From Aquanectria penicillioides (Eukaryota > Ascomycota > Sordariomycetes > Hypocreales > Nectriaceae): 64,000 nt of DNA. The notes beneath the pieces were generated by a model, which was not told the DNA's origin, did no database searches, and was given only the letters and a program-made list of their open reading frames with translations. The stretch lies in NCBI GenBank assembly GCA_003415625.1, contig PYIU01000003.1:4402001-4466000 (forward strand), written 5' to 3'. Both the position numbers and the translations under genes were made by a program. Of this stretch, positions 21,704 to 34,304 are shown piece after piece. Numbering within the stretch: position 1 is the stretch's first letter; each line of letters begins with the position of its first letter.

Positions 21704-24539
21704 GGGCAACCCAAGCAATAGAATGGAGTAGCTATTAGTAAGCAACTTAATGGGACAGGTGGAGTTTGATGACCGGATAATAGGATTTGTGCAAGTATGT
21801 TCATCAAGTAGGAGGTTCTCTCAAGGGAAGATCCGGATCTTCATATGGTGAGTTTGATGGGGACATGAATAGTATGATTCGAAGAGATTACAGCTACAAA
21901 CATGGAATGAAGCGATTTTGGGAGGCTTGATATGGTTGGAAACTGTAATTCTAAAAACATGAAAATGATAGCTCACTATGAATTGCTTGGACATCGATGT
22001 TCTGGACGTTTGGGAACTTTGTGGTAAGGTTGTGGCTAGGTAAGATGTGGGTGGCTAGGGTGGGTGGCTGGGGGTTGGATCCGTTTTGGTACGTTGAGTC
22101 AGGTAAGCGGGTAGCTGGATGTTCTTCTTTGTACCCGTTTTTCTGGGTTATGCGAGTGCGAGAACGGTCCACGTCGTCAATTCAGGCCAATTCCCCTTTG
22201 CGGCTGTCAACCCGACATTTGGGATTTCAGTGCAACACTCGGATTGGAGCAGCGCACAACGCTCTGTCCGAATGTTGGTCGCGGGCCATACATAGTAGCT
22301 GCAATGCTGATATGGGGGGGAGTCAGCATTAATGTGGAGCGTCAGCTTATTCACATAGAGAATGTGGAGTGACGAAAAGTATGTAAGTTGCCATGCGGCG
22401 AACCTCACATGTGCATGACTTGGTTGCCGATGATGAAAGAGGAAGAGTCCTACAGTAACTGTACATGGGGTAGTAGAGAGGCTCAGATTGAGGCGTCATC
22501 GAGATGGCTAATTTTGGACCATCTTTTTGACCAACTGCCCTTGGCAGGATGAAGCCCAAGCAAGACATTTTCCGACACAAGAAGCCAGAAGCAGTCCCCC
22601 GTTGACGATCATCAAACAAGGGTTGGGACAGCTTCTGAGACGCCAATTTTGGAACCTTGCACATTTCTCCACTGGCGAATGCAACGGACGGACGTCCATG
22701 CCAGTTCCCACAAGCTCCACCCGGCGAAGCTTGTTGTTCGAGACCCTGGTCGTACTCCATACTGTCGCAGCGCAATGGCAGTGGAGGGCTAGGCGCTGCG
22801 TCAACTGGCGGTGGTGTGGTGTGGTGTCGTGTGTTGCTTGCTGACTCTCCAGCACAAGCGGTCTAGATGAAGTCTGGACGGAAATCTGGATTTGGGTTTT
22901 GGGTGGCACCGGGACCCAAAGCTGAAGGGATTAGCGCGTATACAAGGCTTTCTGGACTCCGGCTGTTGTCAGCCTACATGCACTCTATCGATCTGCGTGG
23001 CGCAGCCGCCGTGTTTGGATTGTTTAGGGGCGCATTCCGACCGACAGCGCCCGTGGATTTTGACGTTGTGGATGCGACATTTTAGTCGATTCTGTGACGT
23101 AGATGCGGTCTGTTGTAGAGGAGACAATGGCTCGACAGATTCATTGGCGTCCGGGGCATCGAAGCTGTAACAGATTGAGGGCAGCCGCCAAAATCGCAGG
23201 GCTCGAGGACGACAGGATGAAACAGCGGAACCTGTGGACCGCGATTGGATTATTGGGGTTGCGTCGTGAACCAGGATCGGGCCTCCAGCCTGCAGCCCGC
23301 AACTTGGCAAGCTCTCAGCTGTCCCCATCAGCCCCCCCGGCGCCGAGGCTTTTGTAGCTTTCAGTGGCTTCCAGCGGCTCCAGTAGCTACAGGGACGCCA
23401 TCGACCACCGCGTTGCTGGGTCTGGCGTAGCACCGATAGCTCTTTCGAGCCTATGTTGTTGGGGTCACTGGTCGGGTGATGGACGGAGGTAAGGCTGAGG
23501 TTGTTTGCAATTAAGTTGTCGCATTGAGGGGGTTGGTAGGAGGTGTAGCACATGAGTTTTGCCTAGCTTTCACGCATCAGCATGAGTAGGATAGTAAGCA
23601 GGGAAGGATGAAAAAAAAAGTCATTAGAGCCCGACGCTCAACGTCCAATCCGCCCATTGGATGCAATCTTTTTTTTTTTTTCCAGGGGACGAGAGCGCGT
23701 TGCAGGGGGATGCTGATCTGGTAGAGAAATAGGGTTGGGGGTTTGCGAGATTGCGAAGGCCAGGGCGAATGGATTTAGCAACAGGGACGTGGACGGCAGC
23801 GGGCAGCAGCAGGGCAGCAAGGGGCTTGGGGGCCGCTGTGCTGCGCTGTGCTTTTGCTGGGGGGGCATTGCTGCGCTGGACGGGAGTGGATGGGAGCGGA
23901 TGCGAGTGGATGTGTGAGAGGGAGCAAAGGCGGTACCCGAACGGTACTGCAGATGGGTAGGGTGACACCCGGCGACCCTTGCGGAGCTTTGCCGAGCTTT
24001 GCTGGGCTTTGGAGGGCGGAATCCGCCAACGGAGGCGACGTGCGCCCTGAACTGTCGCAACCGCTGCCTTGACAGTAACGTCCAGTTGGGAACGGTAGCG
24101 AGTAAAATAGCCTGCATCTGGTACCTGCAGCGCACGACTCAAGTACCTCCCTCGTATCCAGCCGCCATCAGCTCCCCAGCCCGACCAGTGGCAACGCCTC
24201 CAACTCAGTGGCCACGCTAGTTCTTACTCGTTGTTTCCTTTCTGACGCTCACTCCATCCCCATCCCATCCATCTCACCTCTCAAAAACCTCCTTCTAGTC
24301 CCGCCTCGACCTTCGCTTCCCTCGCCCGTTTATCTCTCTTTGCTGTGCGACGAGAATTCCTCCTCCCTGGCGACTCCCTCCGACCCGAGACGAACACGAC
24401 ACCGCTTCTCAATTACGGGAATCACGACCCGAGCCTCAGAGCCAGACACGAGATAGACAGTTTGCCCAGTCGTCCCACGCCCAATCTATCCTTGATTTCC
24501 TCCTTTCTCTCAAAGTCTCTACTGAAGTAGTTGCCCACC
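21704..24539. other. Intergenic region, includes the SSO1 promoter and 5' leader
   Basis: About 2.8 kb with no supported gene. It contains GTGTGGTGTGG-type repeats near 22810, an 11-12 nt T-run near 23670 and a strongly pyrimidine-rich stretch (24220-24535) typical of highly expressed fungal promoters and leaders directly before the SSO1 start. Overlapping ORFs near 23624-24142 are GC/low-complexity shadows. Confidence 0.5.
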
Positions 24540-26072
24540 ATGAGCGTCAGTCTGCCCTCCTCTACCTCGTCCTCCTCATCCATCCCAATCGAGCCCAAAG
24601 GCTCCCTCCCTTCCCCCTGGGGGCATTTGATTCACCGCACTTCGAGAGCCAATGCCTTTGTTTGTGTCGCGACTCGAACCCGCCTCCTCAAGCCCTACCC
24701 CATCTCCAGCTCAAATCCAACCATCACATCGTCCACCGGTTGCTTCATCTTGATAGAATTCACTGACCATTCATCAACAGTACGGGTTCGTTCTCCATTT
24801 CTCCATCATAGCGCAGATGTCGCGACCCTGAACCCCTGACTAACTCCCATCAACGTAGATACGACAGACAGAACCCCTACGACCAGCCTGATAACAGCTA
24901 TGGCAATGGGGGAGGATACAACGGCGGCAGCTATGGCGGTGGTTACAACTCCCAGGGAGGATACGGTGGTGGTAAGTGTTGAAATTCCTGGAGCATCCCA
25001 CTGTCGGGGTTGGCTTCACCGACTGACCACTGTCAGGCTCCCATGAGATGGCCCCCCTTGCTCACAATGCTGGCTCTATAGGCCAGAGCGGCGATCCCAA
25101 TGCCATCCTGAACGAGTGCCGTGACATTGATCGCGGCATCGACACCGTCGAGCAGAACCTCGAGCAGCTCCGCATGGTTCAGCAGCGCACCCTCGACGAC
25201 GCCGACAACTCTTCATCCAGCCAGGCTAACCGCCAGCTCGACGCTCTCTCCAGCGACACCATGGCTCTCTACCGCAGCCTCACCGAGCGCGTGCGTATGG
25301 TCAAGTCCAACCCGGACTCTCGCAGCCCCAAGAACAACCCCCAGGTCAGCCGAGTCGATCGCCGCCTCAAGCAGGCCATTACCCAGTACCAGCAGGTTGA
25401 GTCCCAGTTCCGTAAGCGCACCCAAGACCAGATGGCCCGTCAGTACCGCATCGTGCGCCCTGATGCCTCGGAGGATGAGGTTCGCGCCGCTGTTGAGGAC
25501 CCCTCTGGCAACCAAATCTTCAACCAGGCTCTCATGCAGAGTGACCGACAGGGTCGCGCCCGCGCTGCCCTGAGTGCTGTCCAGGACCGACACGCTGCCC
25601 TTGTCAAGATTGAGCAACAGATGGTTGAGCTGGCCCAGCTGTTCCAGGATATGGATACCCTCGTTGTCCAGCAGGAGGCTGCTGTTGTGCAAATTGAGCA
25701 GAAGGCCGAGGAGGTCGTTGAGAACCTCGACAAGGGTAACCAGGAGATTGGCATTGCTGTCAACACCGCCCGCAAGACTCGCAAGAAGAAGTGGATCTGC
25801 CTGGGCATTTGTGGTATGTGGTTGATGCTTGTTCTGAACCCCGATTATTTTGCTAACTGGAGCTAGTTGCCATCATCGTTGTTATTGTCATCATTGTCCT
25901 CATCTACATCTTTGTTGTCAGGGGCCAGAACAACAACAAGAAGCGAAGCCTTACCATTGACAGCCTCCGTGTCGTCCACTCCCTCACCGGCCGTGATGAG
26001 AACATCGCACGTGACGCATTGGTCGGACTTTCTCGTGGTCGATTGCACCTCCCTCAGATGGAACGGCATTAA
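24540..26072 (+). CDS. SSO1: Plasma-membrane syntaxin (t-SNARE, Sso1/2 type)
   Basis: Predicted exocytic t-SNARE. Proposed exons: 24540-24545 (ATGAGC), 24781-24785 (five bases, TACGG), 24859-24971, 25037-25813 and 25867-26072. This gives an N-terminus MSYGYDRQNPYDQ and a Gly/Tyr/Asn-rich leader, then the Habc helices (about residues 60-170), the SNARE helix with its central Gln (VKIEQQMVELAQLFQDMD), a basic RKTRKKKW stop and a transmembrane anchor (VAIIVVIVIIVLIYIFVV) completed across the last intron. Introns 1, 2 and 4 carry clear CTGAC/CTAAC branch points; the intron 2 donor GTTCGT is weak. The frame continues about 45 residues beyond the membrane anchor, unlike classical Sso proteins, which end almost at once, so the 3' end may hold another splice or a real luminal tail. 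Confidence 0.85.
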
Positions 26073-27030
26073 ATCTGCACTGTGATGAGTTTTTTTTTAA
26101 AACAATATCCTGACGGGGCTGGGCTCATCAATCTACAACCCAGCCGTCATTGATTGCCCTATCACTTTTCTATTTTAGGATGAACACACCTGATAGGAAG
26201 GAGGAGCGATTTAAAAAGCGGACGAGCTCTCTCCCACATTGGACAAAGTGGAGAAGGGTAATACCAAGAGGGAGGACTCATGGGCAACCCCTGCCAATCA
26301 TTTGTGGCTTTTCTTTGTGTTTTTTTTGCGTTTCTTGTTTACTTGTCCTGATCACATTTCGCTCGTGTTCTGCTGTTTGTTACAACCCTCAATGCCCGTT
26401 GTTTTTGGTTTTATTGGAAGAAGGCAACGGGGTTGTTCGATTTCCATTCAGGAGTTGTCTTGTCCATTGCATTATTTAGGGGCGTTTATAGTATGAGCTT
26501 TAATCACATCTTCTGTTTCGTTTGTGGTCGAGAAGCTATTGAACTAATCGTCCTTCATATTGATGCTTTCTTTGTTTGTCACTGGGCAATGAAAGAGCGA
26601 TCGAGCAGTATATCTTTACCCTACCTCCCATCCTTGGCCGACAGATGGGTTATTTCAATACAAACGGGCAATGCTTTACATCTAAATGTATATCCGAGAT
26701 AGTCAACAAGATGCATGTGTTACAGAAAACTAATACACCCAATGTTCCCAAGTTTCCAAGTTCCCAGGTGTCTGGACCACCAATTTCATGCAATCAGTCA
26801 TCTCCTGCCCCACAGTGTGGGCCCTGTTGCACATGTTGAATACGTCGATGGCTTCGCCTGTATCAGAATTAGACAATGAAATATTCAGAATTGGTTGTGA
26901 TATTGCCATGAGCGGACCTGCGAGGAGTCGATTCGTGTGGTCACGAGCACAATGAGCGGAGGGTTGTTGTAGCATCGAGATGTAAGGACTCCGTTTCTGG
27001 ACGCAGGGAGAATGCAATTCCTAATCTTCC
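26073..27030. other. Convergent 3' region between SSO1 and the 231-aa gene
   Basis: AT-rich sequence with a T-run at 26091-26098. No coding potential was recognised. It is expected to contain the two 3' untranslated regions. Confidence 0.5.
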
Positions 27031-27726
27031 TCATTCAAGCGACTTGGGTTTGTCAGTCAATTCTTCGTCATCAACTACCGCAACCTCGGGCGTATCATCC
27101 TTGTCAGCTTCTTCGGCTCGTTGCTGTTGTTCGATGATCGACCGTCTCTTTCCTGACTCGTCAACCACCTTCTTCAGCACCCCCATGCGCCGCCGAAAAT
27201 CCTCGGCCAGGCCCTCCACGTCCTCTCTGCCAAGTGCGCCACTGCCGGAGCTTGGGAGGCTATCGGGTCGCATCTCCACGGGCTCGCGCTCGACGCCCTT
27301 GACTCGAAGCATAAGGGACCCACCGCCTCGGCGATCGTCGTCGCCTGGCTCGTCTCCCTCATGCTGCTGCACGGCGACGCTGGACCCCGTTACAGCAAAG
27401 TCTGGACTTAGACTTGACGCCCATGAAACAGCCCATCGACTTGAGTTGCCTTCGGGCGCAGGCTCGAGATCGACGACGAGAGCACGATGCGAAGAATCGG
27501 TAGTGGCGGCCGCGGCAAGGATGGAGGGGTCGTCATCAGAGAAGATGTAGTGGATGCGTGGGTGGACAGTTGTGTTCGTGGTTGTATTTGTTAGCAGTGT
27601 AAAGACTGGCTCGAACGGCGGCAGAGGCGTCGATTCATCCTCGGGGACATCGGGGTCGTGATGGAGGAGCTCCGATGGCTCGACGGCCGTCTCAGGTGGG
27701 GATGCGTCCCTATAGGTTGCGGACAT
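27031..27726 (-). CDS. Unrecognised acidic 231-aa protein
   Basis: Single open frame from ATG at 27726 to stop at 27031. The N-terminal third is rich in Pro, Glu and Asp (DPDVPEDESTPLPPFEPV), followed by HPRIHYIFSDDDPSI and a Ser/Ala-rich middle, then a charged, probably coiled-coil C-terminus (about residues 165-231: FRRRMGVLKKVVDESGKRR, EQQQRAEEADKDD). No signal peptide, membrane helix or catalytic motif is visible. I take it as real because the frame has GC-rich codon use like its neighbours and domain-like blocks separated by low-complexity linkers, although the opposite strand also carries a 168-codon frame. Function is unknown. An adaptor or regulatory role could fit the acidic low-complexity composition but nothing shows it. 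Confidence 0.6.
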   Translation of the reverse strand: MSATYRDASPPETAVEPSELLHHDPDVPEDESTPLPPFEPVFTLLTNTTTNTTVHPRIHYIFSDDDPSILAAAATTDSSHRALVVDLEPAPEGNSSRWAVSWASSLSPDFAVTGSSVAVQQHEGDEPGDDDRRGGGSLMLRVKGVEREPVEMRPDSLPSSGSGALGREDVEGLAEDFRRRMGVLKKVVDESGKRRSIIEQQQRAEEADKDDTPEVAVVDDEELTDKPKSLE

Positions 27727-29137
27727 GGTCCAGGAGCGCGGGAGCGGTATGGGTGGTGATTGCGTTCGGAGGCGACAGCTGCCGCTCCAGGAGCATCTTT
27801 AGATGCGATGAGTCCTTGATGATGAACGATCCACGCTGGTGCACCTTGTTCGATGAAGGAATCTCCGTTCGCTGAGGAGGTTGAGCTTCGGTAAGGTCTT
27901 GAGGATGACGGAAGCAGCCTCGAGGCTTATCTTATCGCCACGTGGGGACCGGACCGTGTTGGAACTGGAGCTGCCAAGCCGGGGTTCCGTGTACCGTGAC
28001 CTGACATGTGATGGCACATAACCAGGAAACACCATTAGGTTGGCCAACACTCAACACGACCCTCCATCTCAACCCCAACATCAACGCACTGGAAACACGG
28101 GTGTAGTATCCGAACTTGCAGCGGCTCGGAACGTAGACCCTCCTCCTTGGCGGCTCAGACAAGCAAACGAGCAAAAGCTAGTGACCACTCGACATAGGCT
28201 GCTCGTCGCCCTTTTGGGTAACCCTTCGAGCCGTCTGCTACAGCCGGCACCGGAAACCCTAACCTGGCAAACCCCCGTTAGCTACGCAGCCGCCCGTGGG
28301 CGGGATCGATCCCTCCCACTTCCACTTCCACCTGCATCGCGGCTTTCGTGGGGGCGGGCCATGCAACAATACGACCTTGAGTCGCATGCAGTCGTGGGTG
28401 GGATCTCGCGTCCAACCAAACCCGCCTGCTTGCTGCGGGTTGCGAAATAGCTTGCCCGCCGATCTAGTGCGAGCACCATCACGCTTGGATCACAGTAGTT
28501 GTGCGGTTTGCGCAGGATTGGATGGCGAGGACAGACGGCGTCTCTCAGCCCGACAAATCCCGCGCCCCCCGATGACCCTAGCGATGCAATGTAATGATGA
28601 CCGAGCAACTGCATCTTGACCATGAACCAGATGGAGGGTGATGATGCTTGTTAGGGTGGACGTGTGAAATGTCAAGCATAAGGTAGAATGAGTGAGCGAG
28701 CCTCCGCCATCTTGAAGGCACACCGAGGCCGCAAACCCCCTCCTTTGCAGCTAGAAAAAAACGCCGACCCCGTCTATTGAGTAATTGAGATCTACAACGT
28801 AACATGATATCCCTTCGCTTTTGCTCATACTAGAGTAATGCCTGCCGCCCGTCCCGGGTTGACGCTGATAATGAGAGACCAATGTATTCCAAACCCCACC
28901 CACAACAGATGTCCCATCCAAGGAAACACATAGGAGAAAGGATAGGTTAAGGAGAAAAAAAAAAAAAAGAGAAAACAGAAGTGAAGAACGCCGTGTTATG
29001 CCCCTCTTTGATACCTTTGGATAAAACGCCGTCCCGGTACCATTCTAGTTTTATTTGCAAACAGTAGGCCGCAGGCCCAAGACATTCTCAAATCGTTACG
29101 TAGGATGGTGAGGAGGCCTCCTCTCCTCTCACCATGT
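27727..29137. other. Intergenic region between two minus-strand genes
   Basis: About 1.4 kb with no supported gene. It holds the promoter of the 231-aa gene and the 3' flank of the chitinase gene, with an A-run at about 28957-28969. Confidence 0.5.
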
Positions 29138-30571
29138 TCAAGAGGAGTGCAGGGCGCGGAAACCAGCCGCAATCAAACTCCTCGACTTTTCTTTGGCATC
29201 TGCCGGGCCGTTCCAATAAAAGAGACCCTATCCCATCGTTAGCACTAAGCCCGGCAACTAAAACATGCATCCAGACGCGCGGGGCAGAGAGAGAACACGT
29301 CGATTCTGTCTTAGACCAAAAAGCAATACAAGACTGCGACGGCACCAATACCACCACCACTACGGCGAACTGTTTTGTACTTACCCCTAGTCCCTTTTGT
29401 TTGCAGAAGCCGGCCTTGATCTTGACGGTGTCAGGGTTGTCGTATGTAACGAAACCACCGTCGGAACCCACGCACTGCGCCGCGACGTGGCGCTTGTCTA
29501 CAACCTCCTTGCATCCTTTGCGAGGGAGTTGGTTGTACTCAAAAGTGCCGTCGTCGCCGCCCCGCCGCGGAACTTTTGACCCGGCCCGGTGGCGTGGAGG
29601 AAACTTCGACCGTATGTCGGGATGCCGAGAAGGATCTTTTGGGCTGGGAACCCGTGGGACATGAGGTATGACACCCCTGATGACCCTGACGTCTCGTCTT
29701 TGTTCATGGCATAGAGCTGCGCATGATGGCCGGTCTTGGGGGTCCAGTCTCCGAAAAAATCGTATCCCATCAAATTCACAAAGTCGAGGTAGTCGGAAAT
29801 AACACCCAAGTCAATAAACTGCAGGACAGCTTTGCTCGCGGGCAGGGCAGCGGTAAGAATAAATTGATCCTCGGGCAGGTGAATGCGAACGGCTGCTAGG
29901 AGGGCCAGAAAGTCGTAACCCATCTTGGCATCACAGGGATATTCCCAAGCGACTGTTTTTTTTTGCAAAGTTTGACCGTCAGTTTTGGACGCCCCCAAAG
30001 AACCAAAAAAAAAAGAAAAAGAAAAGAAAAGAAAAAGACGAGACATTCGGACTACGTCCTGTTTTGGGCTGGCACTTACTGTCGATTCCATCTAGACCTG
30101 ATGCCTCCACAAGGCCGCGGGCCGACCGGGCGAAGTTGTCCCGCAGCAGCGTGCTCGATGCCACTATGGGGAACACCTCGGAGGAATTTCCACCGCCAAT
30201 GGATAGGATAACCTGGAGATGAGGGTGTTTCTGTTTGAGGTGCATCAGGGAGCCCAGTCCGCCTTGCACGCCATCGACTGGAGCACCAGCATCCGCCCAC
30301 TCATCGCTGAGCTAACGAATGGACTCGAGTCAGCGCTGTAATTCTCCCCATCGCCGATCCGAAACTCGTGGGCAGATAGAGAAGGCAGGGCGAAACTCAC
30401 AAAAACACCGCCATCTGCTGACACGCTGGCGTACGCGTAATAGACATGGTTGATACAGCTGTAGTTGAGCATTCCAGGGGTGTCGCCCTGGTATATCCGG
30501 TAGTTGGGGAAATAAACGGCATTGGTGTACATGACATTGGACGCGATCCGCGACTTGCGTGAAGGACTCAT
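29138..30571 (-). CDS. GH18 chitinase, one apparent frameshift
   Basis: Four exons on the minus strand: 30571-30401, 30311-30080, 29952-29385 and 29227-29138. The product would be about 353 residues. Family marks in order: NAVYFPNYRIYQG (first strand of the barrel), VILSIGGG (substrate-binding SxGG), the active site DGIDIAWE completed exactly across intron 2 (catalytic Glu present; the usual second Asp is Ala), NLMGYDFFGDW and GLFYWNG. Chitinases of this family hydrolyse beta-1,4-GlcNAc polymers. No signal peptide is seen from the ATG at 30571, nor from the alternative ATG at 30613, suggesting an intracellular or non-classically secreted enzyme. In exon 3 the frame drops one base at the C-run 29560-29563 (after GQKFRG; the correct frame resumes as DDGTFEYNQLP). 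Because everything else is intact, an assembly error in the homopolymer is as likely as true loss. Confidence 0.82.
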
Positions 30572-33500
30572 GATGGGCGATTGGGGGGTAAGGAGAGGAG
30601 AAAAAAGGCTCAAAGTTTGTGAATCAAAGAGGCGAAATATACCACAGGCGACTGCTCAAGAGGGAGTAAGCAAAAGGGTTGAGTTGTAAGCGGACATGAG
30701 CAGTTTTGTACACGGCATGCCTCACCAGCCCATCGGCGGCGAGCTCAAGGGGTCAAAGGAGCAGAGAGCTTGACGGAACAAATCAGGCATCAAGTGTGGC
30801 AGAGCAGTCTCTAATTGTGGGCGAGAAGGATTTCGACGTCCTATATAAGAAATCCCAAACCAGCAACAGGCCGCGGAGGCACGGCGACAGGAGGAACCTT
30901 GACTTGGTCGAAGGGCTGCTGGTTGGTGCTCTGGCTTGTTTCTGGTGGTGGAGCAGGGACCAGTATCCAAATTACGGGAGGGTCCAGGATACAACGAAAC
31001 CATGATGCATGACATAATTGCGGGGAGCCGTCAAGTAGGTATGGATGATGAGACTCCCAGTATTGGTGTGCTGGGTCGGAGAGCTGAGAAGTGCCAGTGC
31101 CCACCCCCGAACAGCAACCGAGGGCGACCGTGGAAAGATACTCCTCATCGGAGCCGCGTCTGCTGGCTGGCGTAGCTGGGTCTGATTAGTCCACCTCCAA
31201 ATGCTGGGGGTAGCCACCCTAATTCGGGCCTGCTTTGCGATGCTGGCCGTGGATGGACGTCCAGCCACCATCCGTACTTGGCATGCCAGAATTGGACGGC
31301 GGCTCGCGGGCTCAACGCTGAGACTGCTCATTTCGTCTATCTTAATCAAGAGAGGAAATCGCGGCCAGGCCGAAGACAGCCTTCGTGAAGCCATCCGGCA
31401 GCCAGCCAGGGTCACAAAGCTGCCGTACGAAGTAGAGTTCGGGCGCTGGACGAAGATCAGAATCCTCCCGCACCACGCTCCGTCGGTTGTGCCCCATGTT
31501 GACAAGAAATGTGAAACGGATGACAGGCCAACAAAACGAGACACGTACACCCGTGCTCCTTACACCGAGCCAAAAGGAGACAATGCCGTTCCGTTCTTGG
31601 GGAGATTGAGCATGCGCGCCTGTGGGTGAGGACGTGCGGCTGTGCGTGAGAAAAAGAGTGTGTGCGAGTGCTCGTGCGTTTGACCGTGCAAGAGACCGAA
31701 GCCGTGGTGGTCTCAAGACAAGGGACACAGGCGTCGTCGGTGGTAAGCGTCTGTTTACCACCACGACCACGAGCACTACCACAACCAGGCTCGGCTTCGC
31801 CCGGGACCGCCGCAGGATCAGAGCAGGGAAGCTGAGAAGCTCAGGTTGGCCCCGGAGGTGAAACAGTCTCAGCCAAAATTGGATCTGTTGAATCACCACA
31901 GCATCATCGTCGACGATTCATGGTCAACTTCATCGCCATCGACATCACCACCAACAATGCTGACTGACACAACAGCAGCGGCAGCGGCAGCGGCAGCAAC
32001 ATCCGCATTACATTGTTGGTTGCACCTTTCCCTCAGAGACAGGACAGAGTCCATGTTACAGCCCCGTTCTGCACGATCCAGGGCGTACGGGGGAGGTTGC
32101 TACTGGGGCGCGCACTGGGGAGAGGCAACACAGCACCTGGCACCAAGAATCTAGCACCCAGCAACGGTCCCAAACCAGCTTCCGATAAGGGCTGCAAGAG
32201 CCGTGCGGCTCCCCGGCTCCACGGGCTCGCCTGCCATGGAAGTTCTGGAAGGTCGACGAACACTTGGAACACACTAAATGGTGAGATTGGTTCCATAATA
32301 AAAACGGCCAGGGATGTGGGCTCAACATTCAGTGGAGTGAGACGGCTCCTCTTCAGCTCTCCATCCCTGATGGCAGTGGTCCTGACAGCCAAGTCGTGCC
32401 AGGACCAGGCGCTAGACCTCACCATGAATCATCCTCTGAACACGAAAGGCTATCCCGCCCAGGTCCCCGTCGTCCCCGAAACCAGGGCAGACAGTGCCCG
32501 ACCCACCTGCGCAGCGGCTGTGATGCGCGGCCATCCTGAATGTAAACTTGAGACCAGCCACTGGGGACTAGCGGCGGTAGACGAATACGTAAGGTCAGTG
32601 CTGGCAGCTCGACTCTTCAAGTCATTCTGGCGTGACCTGGGGCTTCCTCCACATGGCAACCTGGCAGAGAGATCCTTGACTGTCGGAAGTTCTGAGGGTC
32701 TCCTCCGTACCTTGCACACGATGTTGGTATTCCGTACCATACCATGTTGTCGTACAGTGAAGGATGGCTAGCGCCTTCATACCTAGAAGCAGGATGGTAA
32801 TCAAAAAGGCTCCTAAATAAATCAGCGTCTCGGTAGTGTGTGCAGAGTACGTACAGTAATTCAGTGAGCTGCATGCCACGTTGGCACGTCCAGGTTTTAG
32901 TCCCAACCGGCTGATTTTTGCCAGGCTGAGGGCAGTCAGGATGTGAAGCCTCCCTGGTCGCTCTCACAAGCGACGTCTATGTGATTTTATTTTTGATGTA
33001 GTCTTCAATGCAGACTGCCTCGGGCACGTCTCGGCTTCGGAGACTCTCCCTTGAAATGATCCTTCTGGGCCGTTGTACTGCACAAACCACTCGATTTCTA
33101 ACAAGCTCGGGAAGTGGGCATGAGCTGCCGCCGAGGGCCGACCAGGGAGCCCGCCTCGAAAACCCATGCCATGGGATGGATGGCATTTTGAGAACCTAGG
33201 ACGGACCACGTTACATGGTCATTTATCTGGGGCTATCAGCATCGACAAGGTTTGATCAATCACACACAAAGTTCCATTTTCCCGCACCGACAGAAAAAAA
33301 AAAGAAGACTGCCCAGGACTTGACAATGTGGTGATTGACACGGGTGGACTGACTTGTGCGCACTTTTCCCATGTTGGCCGAAAATCGTTATCGCGAGGAG
33401 GTTTCGGAAAACAGCTTGCTTCCTTGGCAAACGTGAGAGCAGACGTGAGGCATACAGCTGATGGGTCAGGCGCCGTGACCACCCACACCCTCAACGTAAC

Positions 33501-34304
33501 TTTTGGCATACAAGTCAGCAGCGGGCTGGGACCATGTGAACCAACTGCTGACCATCAAAGTGGTGGGAAGACTGCACGCCGTGCGTTCGGGCTGAGAGCA
33601 ACTAAGCTCCAATATGGGTAAGAAAGGAGGCATGTTTGTTTGTGACCAACCCTGGTCGCTTTGGCCGGCTTGGGAAGTGTTTCGTGGATCTGTCAAGTCG
33701 ATCAGTCAGATCCTGAGATCCTACGACCTGAAGAATGCGGCTTCTTGCGCAAACTATGTAACCAAAAGATAATCTTCTGCGACGTCGAGCAGGCATACCG
33801 CTTGTTTTTTGTAATGCGGCGATCCTTCGTTCTTATGCTATTTCGTACTGTCTGAGTGATGAGAGCTCCCCCTCCTGGCGACTGGGAGGCAATCAAACCC
33901 ACCCCTCCCTCGCTCACGTTGGTCGCAGCCAGTACCAGACAATCGAATCGAAGAGAGCCTGCGGGCGCCATCCGCATATTACTATCACCAACACTCACAT
34001 CGCAATGATCAATAAAGTAGAGAGTCCCACACACCAAATGTGAACTGGTGTACCTTTTCTGTCCCTGGAGGGTGCCCGAAGCAACCATAAGTTGCCCTTC
34101 ATGGCCTGCAGCAGATCTCCTCTTCCTAGGGTTGCTCCTGGATGTATTGCCACTATTGATTGTTGTACAAACCCAGTCAATGTGGCGCTTCCCGAGTCTC
34201 ACCGGGACGTGCTCTGAAGGGCATAAAGAGTATTCGATCTCATATCTTCCCCGTTGTCCTCTCCTGCCTTTCCTAGGCAGCTCAGCACGTCAACCCAATT
34301 CACG
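30572..34304. other. Long intergenic region between divergent genes
   Basis: About 3.7 kb between the chitinase and the LaeA-like gene. It contains a GGCAGC triplet repeat near 31977-32000 and a CCACCACGACCACGAGCAC stretch near 31758. The longest ORF (32013-32771 plus, 252 codons) has no recognisable motif and is not called. Confidence 0.5.

Noticed and set aside
32013..32771. 252-codon open frame on the plus strand
   Set aside because: No motif recognised, no splice-linked extension, similar-length frames on the opposite strand; lies in a long intergenic region.
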